Shown here: piece by piece, positions 22,996-36,266 of the stretch | How the letters are laid out: every line of letters begins with the position of its first letter | Position numbering within the stretch: the stretch's first letter is position 1 | Assembly (NCBI GenBank): GCA_008360975.2 | Contig: CM039182.1 | Span: 148,680,656 to 148,744,655 of the forward strand | DNA: 64,000 nucleotides | Reading direction: 5' to 3' | Origin: Lichenostomus cassidix | Lineage: Eukaryota > Chordata > Aves > Passeriformes > Meliphagidae | Position numbers and translations under genes: made by a program | The notes under the pieces: generated by a model | What the model was told of the DNA's origin: nothing | The model's database searches: none | Seen by the model: only the letters and a program-made list of their open reading frames with translations

Positions 22996-23999
22996 ACAAA
23001 ATGGTCCTGTTCGGTTTAAGTGGAGGAGAGGAAGATGGTTCATGCCTAAAGATAGAGGAAGGGAAATGAAGCAATACATCACAGAATTAAATCTTTCTGG
23101 AATAGCAGTTTCTCCTAAAAATCTCGAATGATATTTTCCAACTGAGACTCAGAAGACTGGCTAAATCCTCCTTACAACTCCCACGCTGGTTTTTTCTTTT
23201 AGATGAATAAAACTTTCAGTACAGGAAAAACTCAATGATTAAAAATTACAAATGTACTGAATATGCAGCACTTTGATGCAAACATCTTTGCAGTAAAAGG
23301 CCAGGTGTTATATTAAACAGTGTTTTAATCTGATCCCTACGGAAATATTCCCTCTGGAAATGTGGCAAATCTTTCATTTTAAAGGAATCTGTGAATTCTG
23401 GGGCATTACACAGTTGCAAAAAGTGCATTCAAATGCTAATACAGCCTTGGATAAAGCTGTGGAATTGCCTCCTGCTTGACAAGTTTATATGGAGAGTTTT
23501 CTTCCGAATTTTCAGAATTCCTGATGATAGCTGAGTAGAAACCTTGAAACTCCAGCACTGGGCAACCTTGTCCAATGATATTTGATTGGAGGTGATGTCA
23601 GCTCAGTCTGGGCTGGAAGTATTGATCACAAACAAATATGGGGGCTGAAACTGCCAGTTGATCTGTTCATTATTAGAGATAATTCTGTCCTTTTGCTTTC
23701 ACCACATATGTATTTTATAGCTATACCAATCAGAAGAACAATTGCCTCTAGCAACAATATGAATGGCCCATCAAAGAGATTTCTAAATGGATTACATTAA
23801 AAAGCAGAGATATTTATGATCACTTTTTGTGACATGTTGCCTGAGTGGCTTGCTTAGCTTCAGGGAAATTCCTGGGGGAAAGATTATATTTAAAAATATT
23901 TTTAAAACATGCCAGGCAAAGGCAGGAAAATCCATGTTAACCTAAACCATTTCCCACGTGGCATAAATGAGCTCTCATTATCTCAGATTTACTTTTAAA
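22741..23999. other. Non-coding spacer with TA microsatellite
   Basis: AT-rich; contains the TA repeat at 22934-22995. No gene was recognised. Confidence 0.5.
22934..22995. repeat. (TA)n microsatellite with CA interruptions
   Basis: Two TA tracts separated by ATACACATAT and ended by ATACATATA, about 62 bp in all. Long TA tracts can extrude as cruciforms and are often polymorphic. Confidence 0.92.
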
Positions 24000-24300
24000 T
24001 CATAGAATCATTAAGGTAGGAAAACTCCTCTAAGATCACCAAGACCATCATCACTGTGTTCACCACTAAACTGTCCCCAAGTGCCACAAAAGGCCTTTTG
24101 ATCCCTTCCAGGGGTGGTGATTTCACCACTTCCCTGGGCAGCCTGTGCCAGTGCTTGGCCACCCTTCAGGGAAGAAATTTCCCATCATATCCAATCTAAA
24201 CCTCCCCTGGCACAAGGTGAGGCTTCTTGTCCTCTCACTGTTCCCTGGGAGAAGAGACTGAGTCCTACCTGACTCCAAGCTCCTTCTGGTAGTTGTGGAA
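24000..24300 (-). mobile_element. CR1 LINE 3' end fragment, long copy of 'aatcattaaggt' subfamily
   Basis: Antisense: 'tcatagaatcattaaggtag', 'cctctaagatcaccaagacc', 'caccactaaactgtccccaa', 'cttccaggggtggtgatttc', 'cctgggcagcctgtgccagt', 'aatctaaacctcccctggc', 'ttccctgggagaagagactg'. About 300 bp are kept. It defines this subfamily best in the window. Confidence 0.9.
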
Positions 24301-24897
24301 AGTGATAAGGTTTGGAGAATATCTGCTAAACACGATGGCTTGGTGGTGGATTTAAATGCCTTATTTTCTTTTTCTTTTGTCTGTTTTCCCTTCTTTCCCC
24401 TGTCTGTGTTTCAAAGCTAAGACTGGCAGGGAAGGGAGAAGGAGGCAAAGGAAAGCTCAATACCATGGTGCAGTCTCTTAAAAGGCCTGGAAATTCTGCC
24501 AGAATTAGAGGCATCTTTCTTATTTGCTCCCTTTGGCTTTTGCTCCCCAATTCCTCATCAGCAAAAATTATCAAAATTCAGCAGGCACCATGGATCTGAT
24601 TGCAGCATCAGCTATGAAGCTGGAACTGATTGCAAAATCTTCATGAAGACCTGGCTGGAGTCTGATGTGTCACCATCAGGGAGACTCTGACCTGCAGACT
24701 GTGCCAAACTTTTGGAGAGAGATCACATTTTTTAAGAATTAGTTAGAGAGGTCACTGCTGAAACTTCTCTTCAAGTTCTGCCCTGCACTTGTCTGTCTGA
24801 TTCCCCATCAGAGCTGATCAAAATGTAAAATCAGTGTCATCCATCCTGTGACATTCAAAGGGAGGCCACAGCAGCCAAAATCAGCCAGGCTAGAAGT
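24301..24897. other. Non-coding spacer
   Basis: No gene or repeat was recognised. Confidence 0.5.
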
Positions 24898-25003
24898 CAT
24901 AGAATCATAGATTGGTTTGGGTGGGAAGGGACCTTAAAAACCATCCAGCTCCAACCCCTCTGCCATGGACAGGGACACTTTCCACTAGAGCAGATTGCTT
25001 GGG
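24898..25003 (-). mobile_element. CR1 LINE 3' end fragment
   Basis: Antisense: 'catagaatcatagattggtt', 'gggaagggaccttaaaaacc', 'ctctgccatggacagggaca', 'ctttccactagagcagattg'. Only about 105 bp of the extreme 3' end are kept. Confidence 0.9.
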
Positions 25004-26626
25004 GCTCCTGAAGTGTTTTTAAATAGCAAGAAGCTCTTTAAATAGCAGAACTTCTTTAAATAAAGATGTTCAAGCACCTCCCCACACATGCAAATAGAGG
25101 GAGAAATACATGCTAAATAAGAGGAAAAACTCTCTTCTTTAGTTGAATGTGATAGTAGTTTGCTATTACAGTAAGATAAGGTGTTTTCAAGGATTTTTCT
25201 TTAAATTTATTAAAAGAAGAAAAATATATAAGGATCAGTCTTTTTTAATATGTGTGTGTGTGTGTGTTTGGTGGGGTTTTTTTTGTTCATCTGGGGTTTT
25301 GTTTGTTCATTTGGAGATTCTCTGAAATTTTTTTCATTGGAAGTGTCTGAAAACCACTGGTCTTGCTACTTTCTGCAGTCAATCACTCGGAGGGAGATCC
25401 AGGCTTTTGAAAGGTCTGGTTTTCCCCAGCAGTTCTTATCTCCAATTCCCAAGCTGAAGCACAGACTCTGCAGTCACACAGATTGCGTGGGAAGGTGAAG
25501 CACCTACTGATCCAGTGGAGAAGCTGCTGTTCCTGCTGCAGATGTGCACATATTGTCTACTTTATTCCTGGCTATGCTCATAAAGCCTTGCACATGCTTT
25601 TGAACTAAAAGCTCAGATGGGTGGAACTTGTCTGCTTTTAACAGTGTTTTAGCAGGCTTAAAAAAAATTAATTCAGTTTTACTGTTGGAAGTGAAGTGAC
25701 AGATGGTGAAGGAGCAGGAGGGTTAGCAGGAAGAATATTGTGGGAGTCTGTGCAGATATAAATACTTAGCTAATAAATAAGGTGGAGGTAATAATGCTTG
25801 TGAATATATATATATGTATACCCCACTCTAAAACCTGGAAGCAAGCTTGTTAATATCTCTCTTCTTTTTAATAATGATTCCTAAATCTAGCAAAGCACTT
25901 TTTGAGAGAGTATTTGATGGAGGAATCACTGTGTGTTGCCATGGTGTTAGGTTTTCTTTTTCAGAGTGGAACCATGCATTTAAAAAAGAAACCTTTACCT
26001 TGTTGCTATGCAAACACAACTTGGTGTTATTACATCCCCAGAAAGCAGAACAACAATATTGCAAGAAAGTCAATATCCTGATAAGATAAATGCTTCCTCT
26101 CTTTGCCCTTTCACTCAGATGCAATGCTGCAGTAATACTTAAATCTGATGAATTCTCTGGAGGCCAGGCTGCAAAATTTCCAGTGCAGTTGTGATTTCTG
26201 TATAAAAATTACCAACTAATATCTTACCCATGGCTCTATTCAGGCCCAAACTCCAACCTCATGATATAAATGTTTGCTCCCAAGCAGCAAAATTTGGCTC
26301 AGGCTTGATAGGATTTTGTTCCAAGCGATTGGGAAGCACCTCTTGCAAAAAAAGAGATCAAAGGTCCTTTTCAAGTGTTGTGCTTATATCAGTCTGTGCT
26401 GCAGTTGGCTGTTTTATTCCACAAGGACTGTTGTGGTTGCTGCCATATGCATCACCTTGGGCTTCCTCTGCCGTCCACTGGAGGATGTGCAGTGCCAGGC
26501 AGCAGCTGATTCTGGCTGAGTCCTGATGAACTTTTTCCACAGCCCAGTTCTGCTGGAAGATAAAATCAGTGAGAGCAGCTCTTGCAGCTTTTCCACTACA
26601 TCAGAGATTCATAATCATAGCATCAC
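25004..26626. other. Non-coding spacer
   Basis: Holds a (TG)n tract at 25251-25267 and a short ATATAT run near 25804. No gene was recognised; overlapping frames near 26230-26540 on both strands have no domain. Confidence 0.5.
25251..25267. repeat. (TG)n microsatellite
   Basis: About eight TG units followed by a G/T-rich stretch. Confidence 0.85.
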
Positions 26627-26902
26627 CACAGAATCACAGAATGGTTTGGGTTAAAAAGAACCTTGAAGACAATCTTATTCCACCCTCTGCTATGGACAGA
26701 GAGACCTTCCACTATCCCAGCTGCTCCAAGCCCCATCCAGCCTGGCCTTGAACACTTCCAGGGATGAGACATCCACAGCTTCTCAGGACAACCTGTGCCA
26801 GGAACTCACCACCCTCACAGAGAAGAATTTATTCATAATAACTAATCTAAACTTGACCTCTTTCAGTTTAAAGCCATCCCTCCTTGCCCTGTCACTACCC
26901 AT
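26627..26902 (-). mobile_element. CR1 LINE 3' end fragment
   Basis: Antisense landmarks in order: 'accacagaatcacagaatgg', 'tttgggttaaaaagaacctt', 'ctgctccaagccccatccag', 'ccttgaacacttccaggga', 'acaacctgtgccaggaactc', 'accaccctcacagagaagaa', 'agtttaaagccatccctcct', 'tgccctgtcactaccc'. About 275 bp are kept. The frames at 26569-26996 are translations of the repeat. Confidence 0.93.
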
Positions 26903-29900
26903 TTTTTCTATAATTCTGTGCCAGTGGTGCTGGGGAGGTGGGTGGATGTTCAGGTTCCTGGGATGGGACATCACTGGCTTAACAGGGACTGTTTAAGCAG
27001 ATGAAACTGAACCTCATCCCCACTCAGTTGCATTATTGTATCTTTTAGCTTGCTCAGATGAGAAAATTATTTACCCTGCAGATTGGTTCAAACTCTTAAA
27101 TATCAGAAATGTAGAATGGCAGTCAAGGTTCAGCATCCATACCAAGAAATCAATTTAGCACAGAACCAAAAAGAGTTTCAAACCTGATCAGAGGACAGTG
27201 CTCCCAGCAACCTTTTATAACCAGAATACAATGGAAACTGGAACATTTCTTCCTTTTCCCCTTATACCATAAAGGGCTATGTCACACCATGATTGTGATA
27301 ATCCAGCATTATGCTACATCATAAAGTGTCTGCCAGGGCAGCCTGTCACAAAATGTGCCACCAATTAGCCCAGACACTAATTACATTTTTCCTCTTGCTC
27401 TGCACAGAGACAATAACCAGGCCATGGAGAGAAACATCCCACCCTGATTTAGGAGTGAGCAAAAACAGTAAATGAGATTGGTTCCATAGCCAATCTCCTT
27501 TGATTTACTTCATTAACCAATGAACTAATTAGATTTCTTGCTCCTAAAAACACTTTCTGAGAGTCTTATTTTGGCAGTTACAAAGTCTGACATGATTTTT
27601 TCAGTGCCTCTTTGACCCATTTAATAATGGATTAACATTGAAAGGGTTGGAAAGAAAAATTAGTGCTTAACTAAAAAGTATTCAGAAAAAACTAATCAGC
27701 TCTAAAACTTTAAAGCTTATGTTTCATCCAACTCTTATTTTTTTTTAGCTGCAGGGCAAATGTTTTCACTGTGAGGTGTTTATTTCTTTTCCACATTCCT
27801 CTGAAGTGTCTGTTCAGCCACATCATCAGGTTGTTGGGCTGCTTATCTAAGTGGCAGCTGCTCTCCTGGAAGAAAAAGATTGCAAAAATTAGAAATCGAA
27901 CCTAAACCTCTGAACTTCTCAGTGTCTAGATCAACTCTCTGTTCAAACAGGCTGCACCTTGCCAGTCCTGAAACGACCTACTCATTAAAATGGTACTTCC
28001 AGGAATGGCATCCCAAGGACCATCCCTTCTGGTAATTTCATGCTAGGAAACTGTTCTTGGAGGTCATTGCTTTTGAGAACTCAGAAATTGTAAAGGCAAG
28101 ATGAGATCATCAGCTTTTCTCAGCTGAAAGCAAGGGCAAGACAGAGCTTTGGTGTGGCTGGACAGGCTGGTTCAGGCCTGGAGCCAAAACACTCTGGGAA
28201 CTTTGAACTTACAGGAATTTGGAAGAGAAGCCTCAAAATGCAGCCAGTGCCCTCCCAGCCCAGCTGAACACAGGTGGAGAGGGAATTGACTGCAGGATAC
28301 ACAATGGCATTTAACCCGAGACATTTTACTGTCTTGTTTTTCCCTGTTGTGACATTTACAGTGATCAATATCATCAGGCAGATGTCTTGAGGCATATTCC
28401 ATCTCTATAATTGACAAAGCAGTTTTTAAAGACATCTCCTTCTAATCCAACCCCAGCATGGTCGTGAGGCAAAGAGGCTTTTAGTCATATTGCTCCAGGT
28501 GGTATCTACTTTGTTGGTGAATACACAACACATTTTTTTCTTTTATTTTTTTTCTGTGCCTGGAGAGTTTTGGAGTTACTCTGACTGTCTGCATTTGAAC
28601 TAAATTAACTGTCTGCAGACAATGAACACCAGAACACAGCTGGTTTGGTGTATGCTATGCATTGCAGGATGAGGAAGAAAAATAGCATTTGAATGCATTT
28701 TTACAGCCATCCCTGTATTAATCTCTCTGATAATTTCTGCACAACATTCTTGTAATTTTCTACAAGGGCCATTTTCTTGCTTTGCTTCTCTCTCTTCCTA
28801 CAAGCAGCCTGTCCTGAGCAAATTTCCTTTCACAAAGAATGCAAGATGCATTAAATCTTGGATACCTTCCCAAACTGAAATCATCTATTCAGAGAGGCTG
28901 TGAAATAAAATTTCTCTTTATTTATTTTTAATAAACAATTTAGGACTTTCATCTGGGCTGCCTATAAATTCAAGATTTAATTTCATGGTCTCGATTCCCC
29001 AAACTTACTGGAAGATGAACAATTATAACTGCTTTCTAAGTTCATTTCCTTCTTCAGGACAAGCTCTTTTGGTGGCTTTTTCTCTTGTGACATTCTCTCT
29101 CTTTGCCCTATATCATCGATCTCATATTGCCTTAATCAAATAGTAGCATGGCTTAGGGTGAACATCAGTAAGAGAAAACCAAAACAAGTGCTCTGAACCC
29201 CAGTGCTACCTCTGTGTCATTGAAAACAAATGTCCTTGAACAGGTCACAGCAAAATCTCTCTGTAAAGAAGAAAAATCCCACTGCATAGGAAATCTCTAA
29301 TCATGGTGACCAGAGCATGGGTTCAGCAATTACCTCAGCCCTTTTTAAAAACAATAGCTAAATAAATGTAATTGTGGTCAAATCAGATGAATCACAATAA
29401 GATAATCACTTCTGAATTTCTTTTAGGGATTCCCTCAAAGCTGGTTCAGTCAGGTTTTACTCTACAGACTTCTTTTTACTTCTAATGACTGCTGCTTGGC
29501 AGAAGTCAAGGGGAGATGTTGTGGCATTTTCTCTAAGGTTGTCTGATGTATCATCAAAAATCTACAGGCTGCAGCCTGCTCTCAGCCACAGAGAGGAAAA
29601 CCTTGCAGCTTCCTGAAGAGAAAAACATTATTACAAGCACTCACAATGTGTCATAATGGACACAACATTCATGCAAACCTCGCAGTGATCTGAGGCTGCT
29701 AATGAATGCTCAGATAGAAAACCAATTTTTAGGCTGTGTCTCAGCGTGCACATACTGATGGCAGAGATTCCCCAGAATTTAAATTGATTCTGTCAGGTGG
29801 TGCTTTTTATTTATTAGCCACTCTAATCATCAAGTTGAACCCTGTTGACCAGAGTGGAACAGAAATGCCAGCCAGCAATTAACAGGTTTACCCTCTCTGT

Positions 29901-31214
29901 TGGAAGATTGGAGCAAGAAGCTCCTGATATTCTTGAAACCTCTATTTCAGCACTTTGGGTAGCAAACACCCATCAGTGGGGATCAACCCACTAATGGACA
30001 GAATAAATTTTTACACCACTTGCATCTGATAGCTGGAGGTTGAGATCACTGTAGCTGTGTTTTCAAAAGTCCTGAACCCCCTGACAAATAAAATCCTTTG
30101 CTCCAAGCAAGAAGACCCTGCACTTTCTGCAGCACTTTTGCTGTTTATGATCTTAAGAAGAATTTTTCTGCCTAGACTTTGGAAGGACATTGCTGGACAT
30201 GAGTGGAGTTACGCTTTGAGGAGCAGATTTTAGTACCATGGCTTTATTTACATGACCCTGTGGCCAGGCAGTGATTCACAGTGCTGGGTGAGAATTGTAA
30301 TATCACAGTATTGGAACTGCAGATACAGAGAGCTCCCTCCCCCAGTCTGTGCTATCAGACACAGTGAACTCAAACGCCCTACCTCTTCATCCTACTAAAC
30401 CTTCCTTATGCTGGCTGCTAAGAGATCCCATCAATCCTGCTTTTAGTGTTGTCACACATGTAACCATCTGGCACCAGGACAAGTGCCAAAACATGACTTG
30501 CATATTCTCTGGATTGGGGGACAGACGTGTTTGACTGTGAGCTGAGCCAAATTTTTTTGTGGTATGCACAAATATTGCTTCTCCCCACAGCTTGGAGAAC
30601 ACAAGTTTTCACAGAGCTTGTTAACTCCAGTCCTCATCCCCTGCATTCTGCCCCTGCTCTGAGCCGTAAAAAGCCTTTATGTTTGGCAGGTCAGAAAAAA
30701 CCAGAGCATCATCCTGTTTATTTTATAGCTAACTTCATTAGCAAGAAACAGCAAGGACTGAAATACAGGGCTGTAAAAAGCCAGTTTAGGTTTGTAACGT
30801 AATGTAATTCAAGTAATTAGTCCACTTAAACTTTCTAATGTGGTCTCTTGGTTTCCAAAGTGCTAAAATGCTTTTTAATGGCTTTTCCACAGTTTTTCAT
30901 TGGTTTGGCATCCTGGCTTTAGGCATGAAAGAACAGTCCATATCTTAATATCTCTGTTCTTTGTGCCAGGACTTCAGATGGTACATGCTGCCGTGACACC
31001 CACGGAGCCAGCTGAAATATGTCACTTTTCACCAGCTGAACCTCGTCGTGCTTTTCATTAACAAGTCTCAAAGAACTCAGCTGTACTTCCAGTTCACACT
31101 GTCTTCATTTTAGCCTAATGATGGGAGAAAAAAAATCAACCAGAGAAGCAGGTTCACAACTTTACAGTGAATTGCTTTGCACTTGTGCAGTTCCTCTTCT
31201 TGTGCTTCAGGGAT
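26903..31214. other. Repeat-poor non-coding block (4.3 kb)
   Basis: No CR1, LTR or gene was recognised. It is one of the longest repeat-free stretches. At 27474-27497 an 8-bp inverted repeat GAGATTGG / CCAATCTC forms a divergent pair of CCAAT words within AT-rich sequence holding several ATTAG/TAATTA motifs (27360-27540). The part at about 29640-29840 has a similar texture. Both are weak regulatory candidates only. Confidence 0.45.
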
Positions 31215-31715
31215 CTGAAACTTTGATCTCATGGGATTCCACCTGCAGTCCTCCTCCAGCTCTGGGGGCTCAGCACAGGGAGGATATGGAGCTGTTGGAA
31301 TGAGCCCAGAGGAGGCTCCAAGATGATCAGAGGGATGGAGCAGCTCTGCTGTGAGGAAAGGCTGAGAGAATTGGGATTGTTCAGGAGAAAAGAAGGTTTG
31401 GGGTTGACCTAATCGGGGAACTCCAGAACCTGAAGAGAACCTGTAAGAAAGATGGAGAGGGACAAGTTACAAACATAGGTAATGACAGGACAAAGGGAAT
31501 GGTTTCAAAGTGAAAGAGATTATATGTAGATAGAATATGAGGATGAAATTATTTATCCAGAGGGTGGTGAAGCCTGGCACAGGTTGCCCAGAGAACTTGT
31601 GGTTCTCCCATCCCTGGAAGTGTTCAAGGCCAGGTTGGATGGGGCTTGGAACAACCTGGTGTAGTGGGAAGTGTCTTTGCTCATGGTAGGGAGTGGAATT
31701 GGATGATATTGAAGA
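31215..31715 (+). mobile_element. CR1 LINE 3' fragment, long sense copy (~500 bp)
   Basis: Sense copy reaching upstream of the usual truncation points: 'tctgggggctcagcacagg', 'aatgagcccagaggaggctc', 'ggaaaggctgagagaattgg', 'gattgttcaggagaaaagaa', 'tgacaggacaaagggaatgg', 'agggtggtgaagcctggcac', 'tggaagtgttcaaggccagg', 'gcttggaacaacctggtgta'. It ends just before the usual 'ccttccaaccc' stretch, so the extreme 3' end is missing or degraded. Confidence 0.9.
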
Positions 31716-34644
31716 ATATTAGATTCAGTTAGACCATGTCTACTAAATATCCTGAAGATAACTTTCACATGGGAAACATGTAATCCCAGTTTTCTTCTGA
31801 GTTTGAGTTGATAATAAATTAAAGGATATGTTCTTTGACAGTTTTTTCACCCGAATTTATCATGCTGTTTACTCAAAACTGGATGGAAAATAATTTTTAT
31901 TCTGTGGGGGAAGGGTGAAAGAACAACAAAGCAGAGGCATTTAAAACCATGCTATTTTTAATCTGATTGAATCTCATGGCAATTGTATGCAAAGCTTGAT
32001 AAGAAATGTTAATGCAGCCTAGACAACTTTCTCAGAAAGAGAACTAATCAGATAAACATGTGCTGTATCAGAAAAACCCTTAAAAGTGTTCAAAGCAACC
32101 TTCACAGCCTTTGAAAAAGTATGGGTAACTTTTAGACAAAATTTTGTGAGCAGTTTGCATGGAATTCATGTCACCTAACTTCATCTACCAGGGTGATAAG
32201 TCTCTAAGATAAACTGAATTCTCCCTCCAGAGCAGAACATTATCACTGTCATCATGCTGGTTTGGAGACAAAAGCAAGACACAGTTTGCAAGGAGAGGTA
32301 ACATTTTTATTATGGCATTTTTCGCAGTTGGAAAAAGCTAAAAACACATCTTTTAGTTGCTCACGCTTCTCTTCAGATCTGAAACTGAAGATGGAGAAAG
32401 AAATGCACTTCTAGTGGGTGATTCATCCCTTGTTAAGATAGATTGGGTGACTCACCCTCTGTAGGTGCCTATTCATCTCTATTGACCGTAGAAGGATTCT
32501 GGTTGACAAGGAGCAGTAAACACCCAACTTTGAGACAGAAAGAAAAATAAAATAGATTATATGGACTCTACCTTGCAGTTATAAGGGTTTCTCATGTGAA
32601 CTTTCTTCTTCCTTCCATTTTTTTGCATTGATTTCGGTGCAAGTTCTGAGTATAATTACGATTCATACTTTTCAGACATTGACAACCAATACGTTGCCCT
32701 CTGAAATCAGTCAGAGACATCTTGGGCTTCAGAGTGACTCACTGATCTACTCCCAGAGCAGCATTTCTGCTCTCTAAACAATTCAGAGCACTCCTAGGAA
32801 ACAGATCTAGGAAACTTCAGCAATTATATCATCTCACATTAATATCTAGCTGATTTCAGTTGATGACAAAATGACAACATAGTTATTGGTTCAGAATGTT
32901 GTAGAAAAAACATCCAGCAACTGCTGAATATGTTCTCTCCATCTCTCTGAAGTTCTCAATACATTATCCCATATTTTCTATATGACATAAGGATACAAAC
33001 ACCTTTTCTTTTTTGTCTCTGGCTGTACAAGTTTCAAAAGTCAATACTTGCTGGAGACTATTTCTAAATTGTTCTGGTAAAGGACAAATGTTCATAAAGG
33101 GTAAATAAATACACCAGGGTGGATGAAATGCCAATTTAACTGAGACTTCTCCTGTGTGTGAAGTGTGGCCACCCAAGACTGAGTGATAAACTGAGATGTA
33201 TTGTCAGAAATAGCATCTGTTGTTCTTTTAGCTGGGCTAGAGACAGAAACTGATCCATTTTCTCTCTCTTTGCTGGTGTTGAGCCTTCTGGGAAGAGGAA
33301 AGCCAATAGGAAGGTTCTTCCAGCAAGGCCAAGAAAAAGTAACACAACTCTCAAAAAACTGCAAATGCATCAGACAGTCAAGTTTCCCACAGGTACTTTT
33401 AGCCACTGACTCAGGAACAAACCAGAGGCTTCTAGAGGCAGATCAGGCTGAATTTTTTCAGGGGATACTGGGAATTAAATCCAGTCCTTGAAACATAAAC
33501 ATTTCCATCTTACCTCTATTAAGTTGTGGGTGTTTTTCCCCAATATTTATGACCATTTGTCCCTCTAGCTGGCGACTGAACAGCAACAACAACATCCTCT
33601 GAAGTCCCAGCAGTTCTTTCACAAAATTCTAGGCAGGTAATTGCCTTACTCTGCTTCAGATCCCTTCTAGGTATCTTTGCCTACTCTGGACAATGCAAAA
33701 CAGAGACAAAGACAGAAGCCTGAGGACATTGCATCACTCTGGATGAGACTGAAGATGGGATTGCATTTGCATAGATGCCACTGGAGGGGAGAGAAGCCAA
33801 AGCAGAGCAGCCAGAGCTTTGTTTCTCCTCATCTCTCATGAAAGTCAAATGTCTCCACTCTTCCAAGCACATTTCCTGGTGAGCATTCCCTCCAACCGAT
33901 GAGGTTCATCCACCCTGACTAATGGACCTGCTGAGAGAAGCCAAATGCTTCAGAGCATGTTGTGGCTCACTGGAGAGCCAAGACTGGCAGGCTCTGCCCA
34001 TCCTGGGCCCATTTGTAATTTGCATAATTCTGTGAATGCTATGGATAACTGCCAGGCGATTGCTAGAGGTGCACATATATTAGAGGCTGGTGAGGGTAAG
34101 GATGAGGAATTTGTGGAAAGTTAGTTAGTTTTGGCCTTGTGTCCTTTATAATTAGATAATTTGCTATTAGTGACTAGGTACCCTGACCACTGTTTTTATT
34201 TTTTAACAGTTCCCCACCCTTTCCAGCAAGCTGTTAAACTCTAAAATGGCCAAGTTTTGCTTCTTGTGCAAATTTCCCTGACATTCAGAATGTGTGCTTT
34301 GCCAGGTGCTGCAGAGGCAAGTAAATCTCCAGGGAAGTTATGCAAATGATGGGATGCAGAGCATGGCTGGGAGCACGGGGCTGTGTGGATACAGCTCTGG
34401 CATTGGCCTCAGCAGGGTATTAGTCCTAACTTTGCTTCCTCTCTGCTCTGTGATTATTGGCACATCACTCCAGGCTTTCCTCTGTACCCAAAGCAGTAGA
34501 TTGTCAAGTATGTATTTGTCTAAGCTGCCTTCACTGTCTTCATCTTATTTTCATCCTCTTCTTTTATTCAGTAGTTGCTTGTTTTTTCCTCTTTCTAACA
34601 CCTAGATTATAACCCCTGCCTTCCTACCACCACCAAAATCACAG
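31716..34644. other. Repeat-poor non-coding block
   Basis: No gene or repeat was recognised over 2.9 kb. Frames up to 104 codons on the minus strand (33092-33406) are paired with frames on the other strand and show no family features. Confidence 0.45.
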
Positions 34645-35130
34645 TGTAATATTTTCTACACTCCCTGGGTGCAGCAACGCACTCTCAAAGGCAGCCACCC
34701 CATGCTGCAAAGTGGGGGGAGCTCCTCCGAGCCCAAAACACGCTTGGAACGCACACAACTGCGGCGGGCTGCAGGGCTGCTAGAGGTGCAGTTCACTGTG
34801 TAGGTGCAGCAGGTCAAGAAGTGCAGAATCTCGATTTGAGGTTTCCAGGGGGTTTATTAAGGTCCAAAAGGGGAAGGTTAGGGGATGGTGGAGAGGGGTG
34901 GAGAGGCTGAGGGAGGTGTGGGTCCTGGTAAACCCATATCGTGAACCCCGGATCTGGCTTCTGCAGGAGCTTATCAGGAGGGGCACGGGGGGCGATACCG
35001 ACTCATATGAGCCAACCAGGGAGAGCCAGAGGGGAGGGGTTAAGGAGGGGAAGAATCATACATGAAAAATCCTGTAACACACTGCAACACCTGTGGGCAC
35101 TCAATACATCTTTTTTATTCCAGAAACACC
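34645..35130 (-). mobile_element. Probable endogenous retrovirus LTR-derived block, minus strand
   Basis: This GC-rich block differs sharply from its AT-rich neighbours. On the minus strand it has a pyrimidine-rich U3-like body and AATAAA (+ strand TTTATT at 34853-34858) followed by a U5-like run to 'gctgcacctaca' (34799). A second AATAAA lies at 35114-35119. Possible terminal TG/CA pairs exist at 34799 and 35089 (291 bp, TGTTGCAG...CCTACA on the minus strand) and also at 34645. I found no target-site duplication and no recognisable gag/pol/env. Class and exact edges remain open. Confidence 0.45.
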
Positions 35131-36227
35131 ATGAACTCCCGTGGAGACAATACGAGTGGCCTACTCCCTTGGCCCTCCCTCTGGAAAACAAGGACAGGAT
35201 TCATTGTTTTGTACCACTCATGACCTCCTTTTCCATAAATTTCAACCCTCTCAGGCTGGGAGTCTTTACTGTGTATAGTTACCAAGCCTGGCATGGATTA
35301 AAATCTTTCATGTAAATGAAAATATAAAATATCTCATCTCAAGCTTCACTTGGTAAAATTAGAGTTTGGGAGGCTGATCCTTGGCTGAAGAAGCTTAACC
35401 TTTCTCCTACTACACTCATTTACCCTTCTATATACTCACTGAAGACTGACAAAACCCCCACTTTGTTAAACCTTGTACCATGGAGGGAAAAAAGAAACAT
35501 AAAAACCCCATCCTAATATTTTATGAACTCTTGAGCACCAGCTTGAAAAACACAGAAATAAGGCAATGGGTGCCAAATAAATGGAGAAATACATTGGCAA
35601 AATGCACGTTCCACTTGGTTAACTGCAGAATTGTGCCTGCTCTTTGCATGCTTGCCTTCTTCCAGGGAATGTTGGTTTTTGACCCAGACAGATCATCCCT
35701 TGCAACAGAGATCTGCAAGAAATATATGATCCTTGAAATCAGTGGGTGTGCAGGGCTAAAATGGCATTTTGAAAGGCAGAAACATGAGAGAGCCCTGAAC
35801 AGAGAAACACTGACCCTGACTTAGATTGACACAAGCTGCTACAAATTTCTCAGTGTCCCAGGGCCCGGCTCTGACAGGGGCTCCGTGACCCTGGTGTCAT
35901 GATTTGAGTGCACTGCACATTATCAGGGAAGTGTTCTGTTCCTCTGATTTGGCCCTCAGGCACGACAAGCAAGAGGAAGAAAATTATTTTATTTAGAGAC
36001 ATCTGTTTTGAGATATTAACTAGTAAATAATGCATAAGTTGGGATGATGCTTTGGCACCACAGGGCTGTGTAGCTGATTAAAACAAATAAGAAAACCATG
36101 AAGTAATACTGATTTTTATACTTGGTCCATTTCTAGCTAGATAAAACTAAATAAGACTGGGAGACTAAGCGAAGGTGAAACAGATTTTTGTTGGGGTTTT
36201 TTTGTTGTTGTTTTTCTGGTTTCCCCA
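35131..36227. other. Non-coding spacer
   Basis: No gene was recognised. A 114-codon frame at 35480-35824 (+) shows no domain and is not supported as a gene. Confidence 0.45.
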
Positions 36228-36266
36228 AATCCCTTCCAACCCTAACAATTCTGTGATTCTGTGATC
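36228..36266 (+). mobile_element. CR1 LINE extreme 3' tip (about 38 bp)
   Basis: Only the terminal 'aatcccttccaaccctaac', 'aattctgtgattctgtgat' part of CR1 is present, next to a T-rich stretch. It is an extremely 5'-truncated insertion or a remnant. Confidence 0.75.

Noticed and set aside
35480..35824. 114-codon plus-strand frame near the LTR-like block, considered as a retroviral gene remnant
   Set aside because: No gag, protease, RT, integrase or env motif could be recognised, and the frame runs opposite to the LTR-like block's orientation.
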